Positions 47,570-57,513 of a stretch of DNA of 64,000 bases are shown piece after piece. Where the stretch lies: positions 1,488,001 through 1,552,000 of the forward strand of contig NZ_CP093366.1 of NCBI RefSeq assembly GCF_023380265.1, in the 5' to 3' direction. Under the pieces are notes generated by a model. It ran no database searches, had not been told where the DNA came from, and saw nothing but the letters and a program-made list of their open reading frames with translations. Both the position numbers and the translations under genes were made by a program. The stretch comes from Bombilactobacillus folatiphilus (lineage in GTDB: Bacteria > Bacillota > Bacilli > Lactobacillales > Lactobacillaceae). How positions within the stretch are numbered: the first letter of the stretch is position 1; each line of letters begins with the position of its first letter.

Positions 47570-48250
47570 TTAGGCCTCCACTTTGTAGCCCACACCCCAA
47601 ACAGTTTTGATGACTTGTTCACCATTTGCAGCTTCTTCAATTTTATCGCGTAAATGACTCACATGGACCATTACTGTTTTAGCGGAAACGACATTTTCCT
47701 GCTTCCAAACTCGTTCAAAAATTTCGTCGGCTGAAAATACCCGATTCGGATGGCTCGCTAATAAATATAAAATGCCAAACTCTAAAGCCGTCAACTGGAC
47801 TTGAATGCCCGCATCTGTAACTACTTCATGTGAAGTTTTATCGATCGTTAACGGTCCAACTTCTAATTTGTCTAGTTCCGGATCACGACTATTGCTGCGG
47901 CGCAATAAAGACTTCACGCGAGCCATTACCTCCAGTGGATTAAATGGTTTTGCAACATAATCATCAGCTCCAGTTACTAAACCTTGAATTTTGTCCAAGT
48001 CACTTGTCTTAGCGGAAACCACAATAATCGGAATTTGTGAATCCTCGCGTAATGTTTTGATGACATCAATCCCTGACATACCAGGCATCATGATATCTAA
48101 GATCATCAAGGCCACATCCGAATTGTTTTTTAACTGCATTAAGGCCTCTTCACCTGTATTGGCAATAATAGACTGATAACCCTCATTTTTTAAATAAATA
48201 CTCAATAACTCTACAATATCTTGATCATCGTCAACAACTAATATTTTCAC
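47570..48250 (-). CDS. OmpR-family response regulator
   Basis: A 226-aa regulator with a receiver domain (phospho-Asp52 in MILDIMMPG, acidic VVDDDQD, KPFNP Lys) and a C-terminal winged helix (TALEFGILYLLASHPNRVFS, VMVHVSHLRDKIE, VWGVGYK). First gene of an operon regulator-kinase-murE-racemase. It begins at a GTG with GAGGCG 7 nt upstream. Targets are not known, but its own operon, which makes wall precursors, is an obvious candidate. Confidence 0.9.
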   Translation of the reverse strand: MKILVVDDDQDIVELLSIYLKNEGYQSIIANTGEEALMQLKNNSDVALMILDIMMPGMSGIDVIKTLREDSQIPIIVVSAKTSDLDKIQGLVTGADDYVAKPFNPLEVMARVKSLLRRSNSRDPELDKLEVGPLTIDKTSHEVVTDAGIQVQLTALEFGILYLLASHPNRVFSADEIFERVWKQENVVSAKTVMVHVSHLRDKIEEAANGEQVIKTVWGVGYKVEA

Positions 48251-48321
48251 TAATCATCGCCTCACATAATTGCTCAAACAACTATCAATTCAACAATATC
48301 ATACCATATCTCAACACTTGC

Positions 48322-49338
48322 TCAATAACGAACATATTTTTGTTTGAATTGATGACCATCCCACAACGTTAAAATCCATAGCAAGATACTAATTCCCAAA
48401 ATCAAATGGCCCGTAGTGCCCACGGCAAAGGGAATCTGAAGTTCAACATTAGAAATAGAACTAAAGATCAAATGCAAAATGGCAACGCCACCAAGATAAA
48501 AAATCACACTCAAAGAAGCTCCCCAATTAGCTAACTTTTTACCAAAATGATTTGGCATTAGCGCGCCAAAAAGAACCGACAAAGGACCTATAGCAATAAT
48601 CCATAAACTTAAAGCAGGATTCAATTGTAAATGAAAATAATAATTTAATAATGATAATGCTTGCTGAACAGTTTGGGCGAGCGATGGATTAGCCGTGGCG
48701 TTCGTCCCTAATAAAATCGTGAGTGGATTGGCACTAAAAAATCCAGGCCAATAACTACTGGACAACAAAATAGCAGCTACGATCAGCAATAGCCATGATC
48801 GTGAAGCTTTTGGGCCTGAACCACTTGTCAGTTTGGCCTGCGAAACTTCCACGATTTGAGGATTTGCTTGTATTGGGACCGGTTGTGTTAAATCTGGTTG
48901 TTGATATTGCTGAGGTAAAGTTTTATTAGTTTTTAAAGGCCGCAAATTATTTTGAATCGGCTGTTGAGCATGTCCAAAAGCTCGTTTAATTTTAGTATCC
49001 AAATTAGTTTGACGATGGTTAGCATGCCAATACCCACCAAAAATTAATACCAACGCTGCTAGAAAACTAACAACTTTACCTACATAAAAATACGTCAAAA
49101 TAACAAAAATAATCGCTAAAATTAAAACTAACGGGTTATCTTTGAGCCATTTTGCAAAATTGAGCGCTGGCTTGCCCGTTGAGTGATGATATTTCTGTGA
49201 TCGCGAATATTTTTGTGGAGCTTGCTCATCAATTTGATTAACATTTCGTGATGCTGATTGACCAAACTGATAACCGCAAATTGGACATTTTTTTGCTTTA
49301 CTATTTATTTTGGCGCCACACTGTGGACAGTATCGCAT
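48322..49338 (-). CDS. zinc-ribbon membrane protein
   Basis: A 338-aa protein with an N-terminal zinc ribbon (RYCPQCG...KCPICGYQFG, four Cys), a polar linker, two close membrane segments (about 75-110), a further Gln/Pro-rich linker, and four or so C-terminal membrane segments (about 185-325). The build is common in Firmicutes but no function is established. ATG at 49338 preferred, 8 nt after AAAGGG. Confidence 0.7.
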   Translation of the reverse strand: MRYCPQCGAKINSKAKKCPICGYQFGQSASRNVNQIDEQAPQKYSRSQKYHHSTGKPALNFAKWLKDNPLVLILAIIFVILTYFYVGKVVSFLAALVLIFGGYWHANHRQTNLDTKIKRAFGHAQQPIQNNLRPLKTNKTLPQQYQQPDLTQPVPIQANPQIVEVSQAKLTSGSGPKASRSWLLLIVAAILLSSSYWPGFFSANPLTILLGTNATANPSLAQTVQQALSLLNYYFHLQLNPALSLWIIAIGPLSVLFGALMPNHFGKKLANWGASLSVIFYLGGVAILHLIFSSISNVELQIPFAVGTTGHLILGISILLWILTLWDGHQFKQKYVRY

Positions 49339-49520
49339 CCAAATCACCCTTTCTGAATGCTGATTAGTTTTTAAAGAAACTCAATTATAACCATTTAAAA
49401 CAATAAAAGTACTGCCTATCAGATAATTTTAAAGCAAAATTATGAATTTTCTATTTTAAAATTCTATTCTTTCCATTTAAAGCGCTAACATTTTGAATGA
49501 AAGTTTGCTATGATGAAGTT

Positions 49521-49618
49521 ATGCGAGGGGTACCTATCTGGCTGAGACAATTTTTTGAACCCTTTGAACCTGTAAGTTAGCACTTGCGTAGGGACGTTAA
49601 TTGAAATTTCCTCGCATA
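49521..49618 (+). promoter_or_regulatory. TPP riboswitch of the thiMDE operon
   Basis: The THI-box elements appear in order: GGGGTACC, GGCTGAGA, CCCTTTGAACCTG, and GCGTAGGGA. Helix P1 is unusually clear: TATGCGAGG (49521-49529) with CCTCGCATA (49610-49618). Part of the P1 3' strand (TTTCCTC, 49607-49613) is also complementary to GAGGAAA (49634-49640) next to the thiM ribosome-binding site, pointing to translational control. Confidence 0.92.
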
Positions 49619-49645
49619 AAATCGAGTTTTGGAGAGGAAACGCTA

Positions 49646-50464
49646 ATGAAATTATCTTTATTGAATAAATTACGGGAAGTTAATCCTGTAATTTTAAATC
49701 TATCTAACTTTGTCACTGTACAAGATGTTGCCAACGGCTTAAACGCTTTGGGGGCATCGCCAATTATGTCAGAAGAAATTGCTGAAACTGATGAAATGGT
49801 CAAAATCTGCAATGCAGTAGCTCTAAATTTAGGTGCCTTTACCCAAGCCCAAATTACCCATTTGCGTGCCATGGGAAAACAGGCCAACCAAGCCCATAAA
49901 CCAGTTGTATTAGATCCCGTCGCCGTCGCAGCGATTACTTATCGCAAGCAGGTAGCCTTAGAATTATTAAACCAATTTCAAGTCAACGTCATTCGCGGTA
50001 ATGCGGGTGAAATTGCTGCCTTGGCAGGTTTTGATTGGCAAGCTCACGGAATTGATGCTGGTGGTGGATCTAGTGATTTAACCAAAATCGCACAAGTCGC
50101 CGCGCAAAAATTCCATTGTACTATTTTGCTAAGTGGTGCCACTGATATTATCACAGATGGACAACGTGTCACCAAAGTCTCTAACGGTACACCCTTGTTT
50201 GCCACACATGTTGGTTCTGGTGACATGTTGTCAAGTATTGTCGCTGCCTTTTTAGCCGTTGCTGATGGAGATGATTTTCAAGCTGCCGCCGTTGCAGCAT
50301 TAGTTTTTGCTTGTATCGGTGAACTAACTGCCAGCCAAGAAAAAAAGATGGGATCTGGCACTTTTATTATGCGACTCTTAGATCAATTACAATTCACCAC
50401 TATTGAACAGATAACCAAAATTGCCCGTTATCGGGAGGTTGAAACTGATGACAAATGTGAATAG
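49646..50464 (+). CDS. thiM: hydroxyethylthiazole kinase
   Basis: A 272-aa ribokinase-fold enzyme that phosphorylates 4-methyl-5-(2-hydroxyethyl)thiazole for thiamine salvage. Characteristic blocks are [43 protein letters not shown] and [12 protein letters not shown], where the catalytic Cys of some relatives is replaced by Asp. The start follows GGAGAGG, next to the TPP riboswitch. It overlaps thiD by 17 nt. Confidence 0.93.
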   Translation: MKLSLLNKLREVNPVILNLSNFVTVQDVANGLNALGASPIMSEEIAETDEMVKICNAVALNLGAFTQAQITHLRAMGKQANQAHKPVVLDPVAVAAITYRKQVALELLNQFQVNVIRGNAGEIAALAGFDWQAHGIDAGGGSSDLTKIAQVAAQKFHCTILLSGATDIITDGQRVTKVSNGTPLFATHVGSGDMLSSIVAAFLAVADGDDFQAAAVAALVFACIGELTASQEKKMGSGTFIMRLLDQLQFTTIEQITKIARYREVETDDKCE

Positions 50465-51260
50465 TTTTCCACAGACGTTAACTTTAGCTGGAACCGATTC
50501 GGGTGGCGGTGCTGGTATCATGGCTGATCTCAAAACTATGGAAGCTCGCCATGTCTTTGGAACCGCTGTTGTCGTCGCCGTAACCGCGCAAAATACTTTG
50601 GGCGTGCAAAAATCTTTGATGTTACCCATTGATATGATTAATGCTCAATGTGCTAGTCTTGCGGCGGATTTTCAAATTAAAGCTTGCAAAACAGGCATGC
50701 TTGGCGACAAGGAACACGTTTTAGCAGTTGCCAATAATCTCCGTCAATACGATTTTGGACCGTTGACTGTCGACCCTGTCATGGTTGCCAAAGGTGGAGC
50801 CATTTTATTAGAAGAAGATGCTATTAAAACCATGATTACAGAACTCTTTCCTTTAGCCACCATTTTAACGCCAAATTTGCTAGAAGCTGAAAAAATTGTG
50901 GGCCAAACCATTGATACACCATCTGATTTTAAACGTGCTGCGCAAATGATGCAGCAAATGGGTGCCAAAAATATTGTAATCAAAGGTGGCCATAAAGTAG
51001 GCGAAAAAGTGCAAGACTATGTTCTTTTGGCAAATGGTCACGAACAGTGGCTCAGTGCACCGAGAATTGACACTAAAAGGACTCATGGCACCGGTGATAC
51101 ATTGTCAGCCTGTATTACTGCCGAATTGGCTAAGGGACACAGTATCATTCAGGCACTGCAAATCGCGAAAAATTATATTTCACAAGCAATTGCGCAAACC
51201 ATTCAAGTTGGTCATGGTCATGGACCTTTGAATCACTGGGCCGGTCAGGAGTTGTCATGA
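50448..51260 (+). CDS. thiD: hydroxymethylpyrimidine/phosphomethylpyrimidine kinase
   Basis: A 270-aa kinase acting twice on the pyrimidine half of thiamine (HMP to HMP-PP). The N-terminal [19 protein letters not shown] and C-terminal [13 protein letters not shown] are diagnostic. The ATG at 50448 follows GGGAGG, inside the end of thiM. It overlaps the start of thiE by 4 nt. It lies in the TPP-riboswitch operon. Confidence 0.93.
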   Translation: MTNVNSFPQTLTLAGTDSGGGAGIMADLKTMEARHVFGTAVVVAVTAQNTLGVQKSLMLPIDMINAQCASLAADFQIKACKTGMLGDKEHVLAVANNLRQYDFGPLTVDPVMVAKGGAILLEEDAIKTMITELFPLATILTPNLLEAEKIVGQTIDTPSDFKRAAQMMQQMGAKNIVIKGGHKVGEKVQDYVLLANGHEQWLSAPRIDTKRTHGTGDTLSACITAELAKGHSIIQALQIAKNYISQAIAQTIQVGHGHGPLNHWAGQELS

Positions 51261-51904
51261 TGATAAAATTTAATCCTCAAATACTCAAAGCATACTTCAT
51301 CTGTGGTACCCAAGATTTATTACCAAACACTAATTTGCTAAGTCTTGTCGAACAAGCTCTAAAAGCTGGTATCACTGCATTTCAATTTCGTGACAAGGGG
51401 GCGAATTCACAATTAAATGCTGATCAACGTCTCAAAATGGCCCAACAATTGCATCAACTTTGCCAAGATTATCAAGTTCCTTTGATCATAGATGATGATG
51501 TCAGACTAGCTCAACAAGTACACGCTGAGGGTATTCATGTTGGTCAAACTGATCAAAATATCCAGCAAGTTGTAGACCAAGTTCAAGATTCTATGTTTAT
51601 TGGTCTATCTTGTTCCAAGACTGCCGAAATTTTAGCGGCCAACTCAATTCCTCAAATTGCTTATTACGGTTGTGGTCCCATTTATCCCACACAGTCAAAA
51701 GCCGATGCTGCCCAAGTCATCAGATTGTCTGGTTTAAAAAAATTAGTGCAAGTCGCTGTAAAACCTATTGTAGCTATCGGCGGAATTACCGAAAATGACC
51801 TGTCAGCGATTATTCAAACCGGTGCGGCCGGTTCTTCGGTTATTTCCATGATTGCCCAAAGTTCAAATGTAAATGTGACTGTTCAAAAAATGATCAACGC
51901 CTAG
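51257..51904 (+). CDS. thiE: thiamine-phosphate synthase
   Basis: A 215-aa TIM-barrel enzyme joining HMP-PP and thiazole phosphate. Readable signatures: AFQFRDKGA, PLIIDDDVRLAQQVHAEGIHVGQTD, YYGCGPIYPTQSK and VAIGGITENDL. Last gene of thiM-thiD-thiE. There are no genes for making thiazole or HMP from scratch here, so the operon is a salvage pathway, sensible for an organism depending on ThDP enzymes such as Xfp. Confidence 0.93.
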   Translation: MMIKFNPQILKAYFICGTQDLLPNTNLLSLVEQALKAGITAFQFRDKGANSQLNADQRLKMAQQLHQLCQDYQVPLIIDDDVRLAQQVHAEGIHVGQTDQNIQQVVDQVQDSMFIGLSCSKTAEILAANSIPQIAYYGCGPIYPTQSKADAAQVIRLSGLKKLVQVAVKPIVAIGGITENDLSAIIQTGAAGSSVISMIAQSSNVNVTVQKMINA

Positions 51905-51935
51905 GGATTGCATAGTTAATTCTATGAAATCAATA

Positions 51936-51965
51936 TTGCTTTTTTCACACATCCATTCTTATAAT
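51936..51965 (+). promoter_or_regulatory. promoter of the SemiSWEET gene
   Basis: TTGCTT (51936-51941), 18 nt, TATAAT (51960-51965), 37 nt before the ATG. Confidence 0.55.
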
Positions 51966-52002
51966 GTAGTATTCTTGTGAAAAATAATAAGGAAGTTGAG
52001 CA

Positions 52003-52263
52003 ATGAAATCAAACAAATTTATTCCGATTCTCGGTTGGATTGCATCCGTCGCTTCAATTTTAATGTACGTATCTTACATCCCACAAATTATTAATAATTT
52101 ACATGGTCTCAAAGGCAACCCGATTCAACCCACGGCTGCCTTACTAAATGGTTTGTTGTGGGTCATTTATGCATTATGTAAAGAAGAACGCGATATTCCC
52201 ATCGCTGTTTGCAACGCTGCAGGCTTTATCTTCGGTTTAATTGCTGCCTTGACTGCATTGTAA
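52003..52263 (+). CDS. SemiSWEET/PQ-loop sugar transporter
   Basis: An 86-aa protein with three membrane helices, the half-size form that dimerises into a sugar uniporter. SYIPQI is the PQ-loop motif in helix 1, and GNPIQPTAALLNGLLWVIYA includes the kink Pro and Asn/Trp of the binding pocket. Bacterial SemiSWEETs carry glucose or sucrose; the substrate here is unknown. Monocistronic with its own promoter and a strong downstream hairpin. Confidence 0.85.
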   Translation: MKSNKFIPILGWIASVASILMYVSYIPQIINNLHGLKGNPIQPTAALLNGLLWVIYALCKEERDIPIAVCNAAGFIFGLIAALTAL

Positions 52264-52342
52264 AAACCGCCCTTAGTCATTTGATAAATCTCTGAAAATC
52301 CTACTTACGGAGAAATATCACTGCACTAAAAGCGGCTTTTTT
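52262..52342. terminator. terminator between the SemiSWEET gene and accA
   Basis: AAAACCGC and TTAGT pair with ACTAA and GCGGCTTTTTT across a large loop that contains a TCTC/GAGA hairpin. It lies between convergent ends and probably closes the long fab-acc transcript. Confidence 0.6.
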
Positions 52343-52358
52343 ATTTTAAATAGAACTG

Positions 52359-53129
52359 TTAAAATTTCCGAAAACGGGCTTGTCGTTTGACTAACAATTC
52401 ATCTAATGAAATTTGATCAAATTCAGTCAATTGTTGAACAATTAGTTGCTGTAAATCATGCGCTTGATTATCCAAAATTTTTTCTGGCAATAATTTTTCA
52501 ATAATCTGTTGTTGTTGCAACCATTCTGGTTCAATATGCATCATTTGCGCGGCTTGCGCAGCTAATTTGGAATCCTTCCACATGATAGAAGCAAAACCTT
52601 CCGGCGACAAAACCGTATACATACTGTGTTCTAGCATCCAAACTTGATCAGCACAAGCTAAAGCCAACGCACCACCAGAACCAGCTTCACCAATAATAAT
52701 TGTTAAAATAGGCGTCTTGAGTTGCAACATTGAACTAATGCTTTGGGCCAAAACTTGACCTTGACCACTAATCTCTGCTTCTTCACCGGGATAAGCTCCA
52801 GGTGTATTAATCAAGGAAATAATCGGCACGCCCAATCGTTCTGCCGTTTGCATCATCCGCAAAGCTTTACGATAACCTTGTGGTGTCGGACTTCCAAAAT
52901 GCGTCGACAAACGTTCTTTGAGTTCACGACCCTTGTTAGTCGCTACAACTGCTACTGCATGTTGTTCAATGGTCGCAAAGCCCGCAATAATTGCCGGATC
53001 ATCGGCTGCAACACGATCGCCATGACAAGCAAAAAAATCGGGAAATAGTTGATCAATTAATGGACACAAATCTGCTTTGGCATCACTACGAGCGCCTTCA
53101 ATAATTGATTTAACTTGTTGATCACTCAT
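52359..53129 (-). CDS. accA: acetyl-CoA carboxylase carboxyltransferase, alpha subunit
   Basis: A 256-aa crotonase-fold subunit which with AccD moves CO2 from carboxybiotin to acetyl-CoA. Motifs: ATNKGRELKERLSTHFGSPTPQGYRKALR, NTPGAYPGEEAE, GEAGSGGALALACADQVWML. The ATG at 53129 follows GGGAGG inside the accD end and overlaps it by 8 nt. Last gene of the fab-acc operon. Confidence 0.93.
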   Translation of the reverse strand: MSDQQVKSIIEGARSDAKADLCPLIDQLFPDFFACHGDRVAADDPAIIAGFATIEQHAVAVVATNKGRELKERLSTHFGSPTPQGYRKALRMMQTAERLGVPIISLINTPGAYPGEEAEISGQGQVLAQSISSMLQLKTPILTIIIGEAGSGGALALACADQVWMLEHSMYTVLSPEGFASIMWKDSKLAAQAAQMMHIEPEWLQQQQIIEKLLPEKILDNQAHDLQQLIVQQLTEFDQISLDELLVKRQARFRKF

Positions 53130-53976
53130 GATGAAAACCTCCCCACTTTTGCGCTTCAAAAATTGTTAACAACTGATCTAATTTAGCCACCTGTTGCGTC
53201 CGTGGAACCAAAGCGTCAATAAAACCATTTTGGTAAGCATTTTCCACACTCTGAAAATCAGGAGGCAACTGACGATTAATCGTCTGCTCAATGACCCGTC
53301 GTCCCGCAAAACCTAATAACGCCTTCGGTTCTGCCAATGTAATATCAGCCTGAGAAGCAAAACTAGCCGTGACGCCGCCGGTGGTCGGATCCATCAAAAT
53401 GACAATATACAATAAACCCGCTTGACGATGTGCGTTGACCGCTTGCGAAACTTTAGCCATCTGCATCAAAGAGTGAATACCCTCTTGCATTCGCGCACCA
53501 CCAGAAGCTGTCAATAACACGACTGGTAATTGCTGTTGTGTTGCTTGTTCAAACAAACGTGTCAACCGCTCACCTGTCGCTGTTCCTAGACTACCCATAA
53601 TAAAATTTGGATCCATAATGCCTAAAGCTACTTCATGATCCTTAATCTGTGCTTTACCTGTTAAAACCGAATCACTGAGTTTGGTTTTAGAACGTGCCTT
53701 GCGTAATTTATCCTGATAATCTGGAAAATCAAGCGGATCAGTGGTTGTGACATCTTTATCCCATTCTTCGAAGACTTTTGTCAACATTTTTAAACGTTGA
53801 TGGGCATTTACTCGAAAACCATAACCACATTCGGGGCACATCTGATATTTGCCGGCACGGCGAAAATAAAATTTTAAGCCACAGTGCGGACAATAACGAA
53901 AAATTCCTCGGGGTACATTTTGATGATAACTATTTAAAGCCTGACTAGGATGAGGCGCAAAATGATTTTCACTCAT
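53122..53976 (-). CDS. accD: acetyl-CoA carboxylase carboxyltransferase, beta subunit
   Basis: A 284-aa subunit with the N-terminal zinc ribbon (YCPHCGLKF...YQMCPECGYGF, four Cys) and the crotonase-type core: GGARMQEGIHSLMQM and MDPTTGGVTASFA. Overlaps accC by 8 nt and accA by 8 nt, consistent with coupled synthesis of the carboxylase subunits. Confidence 0.94.
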   Translation of the reverse strand: MSENHFAPHPSQALNSYHQNVPRGIFRYCPHCGLKFYFRRAGKYQMCPECGYGFRVNAHQRLKMLTKVFEEWDKDVTTTDPLDFPDYQDKLRKARSKTKLSDSVLTGKAQIKDHEVALGIMDPNFIMGSLGTATGERLTRLFEQATQQQLPVVLLTASGGARMQEGIHSLMQMAKVSQAVNAHRQAGLLYIVILMDPTTGGVTASFASQADITLAEPKALLGFAGRRVIEQTINRQLPPDFQSVENAYQNGFIDALVPRTQQVAKLDQLLTIFEAQKWGGFHHE

Positions 53977-55354
53977 GTTGAGCCTCCAATTCTTTATCCG
54001 TAGCTAAATAAGCGGGCAAAAATTCCCGATCAATATAAGTCGTCAAATAACCGCCTTGTTGAACTTGTTTTTGCTGTAATAACGTCATCAAAAATTCCCG
54101 ATTGGTGGTAATACCAGTAATTTTAAATTCCCGTAAAGCATTCAACATCCGTCGCAAAACTAAATCACGATTCGGTCCCGAAGCAATAATTTTAATAATC
54201 ATGGAATCATAAAAGGGTGAGACAGTGTCACCGCTAATAATGCCACTTTCAATCCGAATTCCCAAACCACCGGGCCACGCCATTTGCTGTACTTGACCGG
54301 CTTGTGGTTGAAAATTCTTTTTAGGATCTTCTGCATTAATCCGCGCTTCAATTGCATGACCATGAATTTGGACATCACTTTGTTGCATAGACAAATCAAG
54401 TCCTGACGCAATTTTCAACTGTTCTTGAACGAGATCAACTTGCGCTACTTCTTCAGTAATAGAATGTTCTACTTGAATACGCGTGTTCATTTCCATGAAA
54501 TAAAAATGATGATCCGGATCCATCAAAAATTCAATCGTGCCAACATTTTCATAATGAATGGCTTGCACTGCTCGAATGGCTAATTGCTGTAAATGCTGAC
54601 GTTCTTGCTCATTAATCGCCACACAAGGCGTTTCTTCTAAAACTTTTTGCTGACGTCTTTGTAATGAGCAGTCTCGCTCGGGCAAAGCCACGACATGACC
54701 AGCTTGATCGGCCATAATCTGGACTTCAATATGCTTAGCTGGAGAAATAATTTTCTCTAAATACATATGTGAATCACCAAAAGATAATTGTGCCTCTTCT
54801 TGAGCCTGTATGAAAGAAGCCTTCAAATCTTTAGGTTCATAAACTTTGCGAATTCCCTTACCACCGCCACCAGCAGCAGCCTTGAGCATCACTGGAAAGC
54901 CAACTTTTTTTGCAACCACCAACGCTTCATCAGCGTCCTTAACGAAACCATCACTGCCAGGAATTACAGGCACATCATTTTGTTGCATTGTAATGCGGGC
55001 ATTAGCTTTATTGCCCATCAACGCAATCGTTTGCGCCGAAGGACCGATGAAAATCAAATGACATTCTGTACATAATTGCGCAAACTCATCGCTTTCTGAT
55101 AAGAAACCATAGCCTGGATGAATTGCTTGAGCACCCGTTAAAAGAGCCGCACTCACAATATTTTGCATATTTAAATACGAACTAGCCGGTTGCGCACTGC
55201 CAATACAAATTGCCTCATCTGCTTCTTTGACATGTTGAGCATCTTTATCAGCGGTCGAATAAACAGCAACCGAAGCAATGTTTAATTCACGTAAAGCCCG
55301 AATAATCCGCACCGCAATTTCGCCGCGGTTAGCAATCAAAACTTTGTTTAACAT
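53969..55354 (-). CDS. accC: acetyl-CoA carboxylase, biotin carboxylase subunit
   Basis: A 461-aa ATP-grasp enzyme that carboxylates the biotin on AccB. LIANRGEIAVRIIRAL, the glycine-rich KAAAGGGGKGIRKV, ERDCSLQRRQQKVLEE and FMEMNTRIQVEHSITE are all intact. The ATG lies 12 nt after fabZ. Confidence 0.95.
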   Translation of the reverse strand: MLNKVLIANRGEIAVRIIRALRELNIASVAVYSTADKDAQHVKEADEAICIGSAQPASSYLNMQNIVSAALLTGAQAIHPGYGFLSESDEFAQLCTECHLIFIGPSAQTIALMGNKANARITMQQNDVPVIPGSDGFVKDADEALVVAKKVGFPVMLKAAAGGGGKGIRKVYEPKDLKASFIQAQEEAQLSFGDSHMYLEKIISPAKHIEVQIMADQAGHVVALPERDCSLQRRQQKVLEETPCVAINEQERQHLQQLAIRAVQAIHYENVGTIEFLMDPDHHFYFMEMNTRIQVEHSITEEVAQVDLVQEQLKIASGLDLSMQQSDVQIHGHAIEARINAEDPKKNFQPQAGQVQQMAWPGGLGIRIESGIISGDTVSPFYDSMIIKIIASGPNRDLVLRRMLNALREFKITGITTNREFLMTLLQQKQVQQGGYLTTYIDREFLPAYLATDKELEAQHE

Positions 55355-55366
55355 TCTTCACATCAC

Positions 55367-55807
55367 CTACTGAATTGCAAAAGTCAGTTCACCTGAGCAA
55401 GCAACTTGTTCATCAACATATGCTTTTGCCTTGCCAACGCCAATATTGCCACGTAGCTTATCTAATTTTACTTCTAAACGCAAACTGTCGCCGGGGCGAA
55501 CCATTTGACGAAATTTAACCCGTTTCAAACCGCCAAAATAAGCCGTCTTCCCTTGAAATTCAGGTAAAGTCAATAATGCAATTGCTCCTGTTTGTGCCAA
55601 AGCTTCAACAATTAAAGCTCCGGGCATAACTGGATTGCCTGGAAAATGTCCTTGAAAAAATTCTTCATTAATCGAAACGTTCTTCCGACCGATGGCATAT
55701 TCTCCCGGTTGATAATCCAAAATTCGATCCACTAATAGCATTGGATAACGATGTGGAATAATTTTTTGGATTTGAACAGTATCTAAAACATGCTGATTAT
55801 TTTCCAT
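55367..55807 (-). CDS. fabZ: 3-hydroxyacyl-ACP dehydratase FabZ (canonical copy)
   Basis: A 146-aa hot-dog enzyme. The catalytic His54 in [11 protein letters not shown] and Glu68 in IVEALAQ are present, as is [11 protein letters not shown]. It dehydrates 3-hydroxyacyl-ACP in each elongation cycle. Lies between accB and accC. Compare the degenerate paralogue at 61892-62344. Confidence 0.94.
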   Translation of the reverse strand: MENNQHVLDTVQIQKIIPHRYPMLLVDRILDYQPGEYAIGRKNVSINEEFFQGHFPGNPVMPGALIVEALAQTGAIALLTLPEFQGKTAYFGGLKRVKFRQMVRPGDSLRLEVKLDKLRGNIGVGKAKAYVDEQVACSGELTFAIQ

Positions 55808-55827
55808 TAAGTAATTTCCCTTCTCAA

Positions 55828-56271
55828 CTATTGTGGCGTCACTGTAAATAATGGTTGATCGTATTCAACAACTTCTTCATTCGATACCAAAATGTCGCTA
55901 ATGACGCCACTAATTTCGCTTTTAACTTCTGTCATCATTTTCATGGCTTCAATCACACAAACCACATCGCCCACTGCAACTTGATCGCCAACTTGCTTAA
56001 ATTGGGCTTGATCAGGCGCTGGTTGTAAATAAACAATTCCCACCAAAGGTGCTTTAATCTGTGGTAAAGCAGCCGCTGAGGATTCTGGTACCGCAGCTAC
56101 CGGCGTTATTGCAGGATTAGCAGCTACTGGGGATGATTGTTGCGGCTGTGTCATAGAAGCAGCAGATTGTTTGCTCAAATACAAATGACCGCCGTCAAAT
56201 TCTAAATCAAGTTCGTTAATATTACTTTGATTAACTTGTTTTGTTAAAGCTTGAATTTCTTCAAACGTCAT
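55828..56271 (-). CDS. accB: biotin carboxyl carrier protein of acetyl-CoA carboxylase
   Basis: A 147-aa protein with an N-terminal helical part, a Pro/Ala-rich flexible linker (about 50-75) and the C-terminal biotinyl domain with the modified Lys in [11 protein letters not shown]. The ATG at 56271 shares one base with the fabF stop (TAATG). Biotin is attached by the BirA encoded at 62517. Confidence 0.93.
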   Translation of the reverse strand: MTFEEIQALTKQVNQSNINELDLEFDGGHLYLSKQSAASMTQPQQSSPVAANPAITPVAAVPESSAAALPQIKAPLVGIVYLQPAPDQAQFKQVGDQVAVGDVVCVIEAMKMMTEVKSEISGVISDILVSNEEVVEYDQPLFTVTPQ

Positions 56272-57503
56272 TATGCTTGCCACCTCTTCATTGCCAAAAC
56301 AGCATTATGTCCACCAAAACCAAATGAGTTGCTTAACGCATAATCAGTTTGTTGTTGCACATTATCCGCCGTCACCAAATGAACATCACAGTCAGGATCT
56401 TGTTTTGTAATGCCAACATTGACCGGTAATTTACCAGACTGTAATGCCAAAGTTGTTGCCACTGCTTCCACAGCACCCGCGGCCCCCAACAAATGTCCGG
56501 TCATACTTTTCGTACTCGAAACCAAAACTTGATTATCAGCACCAAAAACTTGTTGGATGGCCTTTGATTCTGCAGAATCGTTACCTTTTGTCCCCGTTCC
56601 GTGAGCATTGATATAACCAACTTGTTGTGGCGTAATCTTCGCTTCTTGCATAGCCAAAGTCATGGCCCGTGCAGCCTGTGTACCCTTAGGATCAGGTGAA
56701 GTAATATGATAACCATCAGATGTAGCACCATAACCAACAATTTCACCTAAAATTTGTGCATGACGAGCCTGAGCATGTTCTAATGATTCCAGTACCAAAG
56801 CACCTGCACCTTCACCCATGACAAAACCCGAACGATTAATATCAAATGGCAAACTCGCTTTGGTCGGATCAGTCGCGGTAGATAAAGTTGATAAAGCTGC
56901 AAAACCTGCAATCCCAATTTGGTTAATGGATGCTTCTGAACCGCCTGTAATCATCACATCACTGCGACCGTCTTTGATTTGACGATATGCTTCACCAATC
57001 GCATTCGTACTAGAAGCACATGCAGTTACAATCGTTGTACTAATGCCATGAGCCTGATAACGCATGGACAAATTACCCGCGGCCATATTCGCAATCGCAG
57101 TCGGCACAAACATCGGCGACACGCGATCTGCACCCTTAGCGTTCATTTTGGTAACTTGCTCTTGAATCGTAGTCAATCCGCCGATTCCACTACCCCAAAT
57201 CACACCAAAACGATTCTCATCAGTATTTTCCGACGTAATTTGTGCTTGAGCCATAGCCTCATCACTAGCATAGACCGCATATTGAGAAAAAGCATCCATC
57301 CGTTTGAGATCTTTTTTAGTTAAATGCTGCAAGGGATCAAAATCATCTAATTGTCCTGCCACACTGACGCCAGTTTTGGCCGGATCAAAATGTGTAATCG
57401 GTTCAAAACCTACCTTTTGAGCGTCCAGACCAGCTTGAAAACTAGCGGTATCATTACCAATGGGGGTTAGTGCGCCTAATCCCGTAATCACAACTCTTGT
57501 CAT
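56271..57503 (-). CDS. fabF: 3-oxoacyl-ACP synthase II
   Basis: A 410-aa condensing enzyme extending acyl-ACP with malonyl-ACP. The Cys-His-His triad is visible: Cys162 in VTACASSTNAIG, His in NAHGTGTKGND and His in GHLLGAAGAVE; GFGGHNAVL ends the fold. 10 nt after fabG. Confidence 0.95.
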   Translation of the reverse strand: MTRVVITGLGALTPIGNDTASFQAGLDAQKVGFEPITHFDPAKTGVSVAGQLDDFDPLQHLTKKDLKRMDAFSQYAVYASDEAMAQAQITSENTDENRFGVIWGSGIGGLTTIQEQVTKMNAKGADRVSPMFVPTAIANMAAGNLSMRYQAHGISTTIVTACASSTNAIGEAYRQIKDGRSDVMITGGSEASINQIGIAGFAALSTLSTATDPTKASLPFDINRSGFVMGEGAGALVLESLEHAQARHAQILGEIVGYGATSDGYHITSPDPKGTQAARAMTLAMQEAKITPQQVGYINAHGTGTKGNDSAESKAIQQVFGADNQVLVSSTKSMTGHLLGAAGAVEAVATTLALQSGKLPVNVGITKQDPDCDVHLVTADNVQQQTDYALSNSFGFGGHNAVLAMKRWQA

Positions 57504-57513
57504 TATTATCTCC

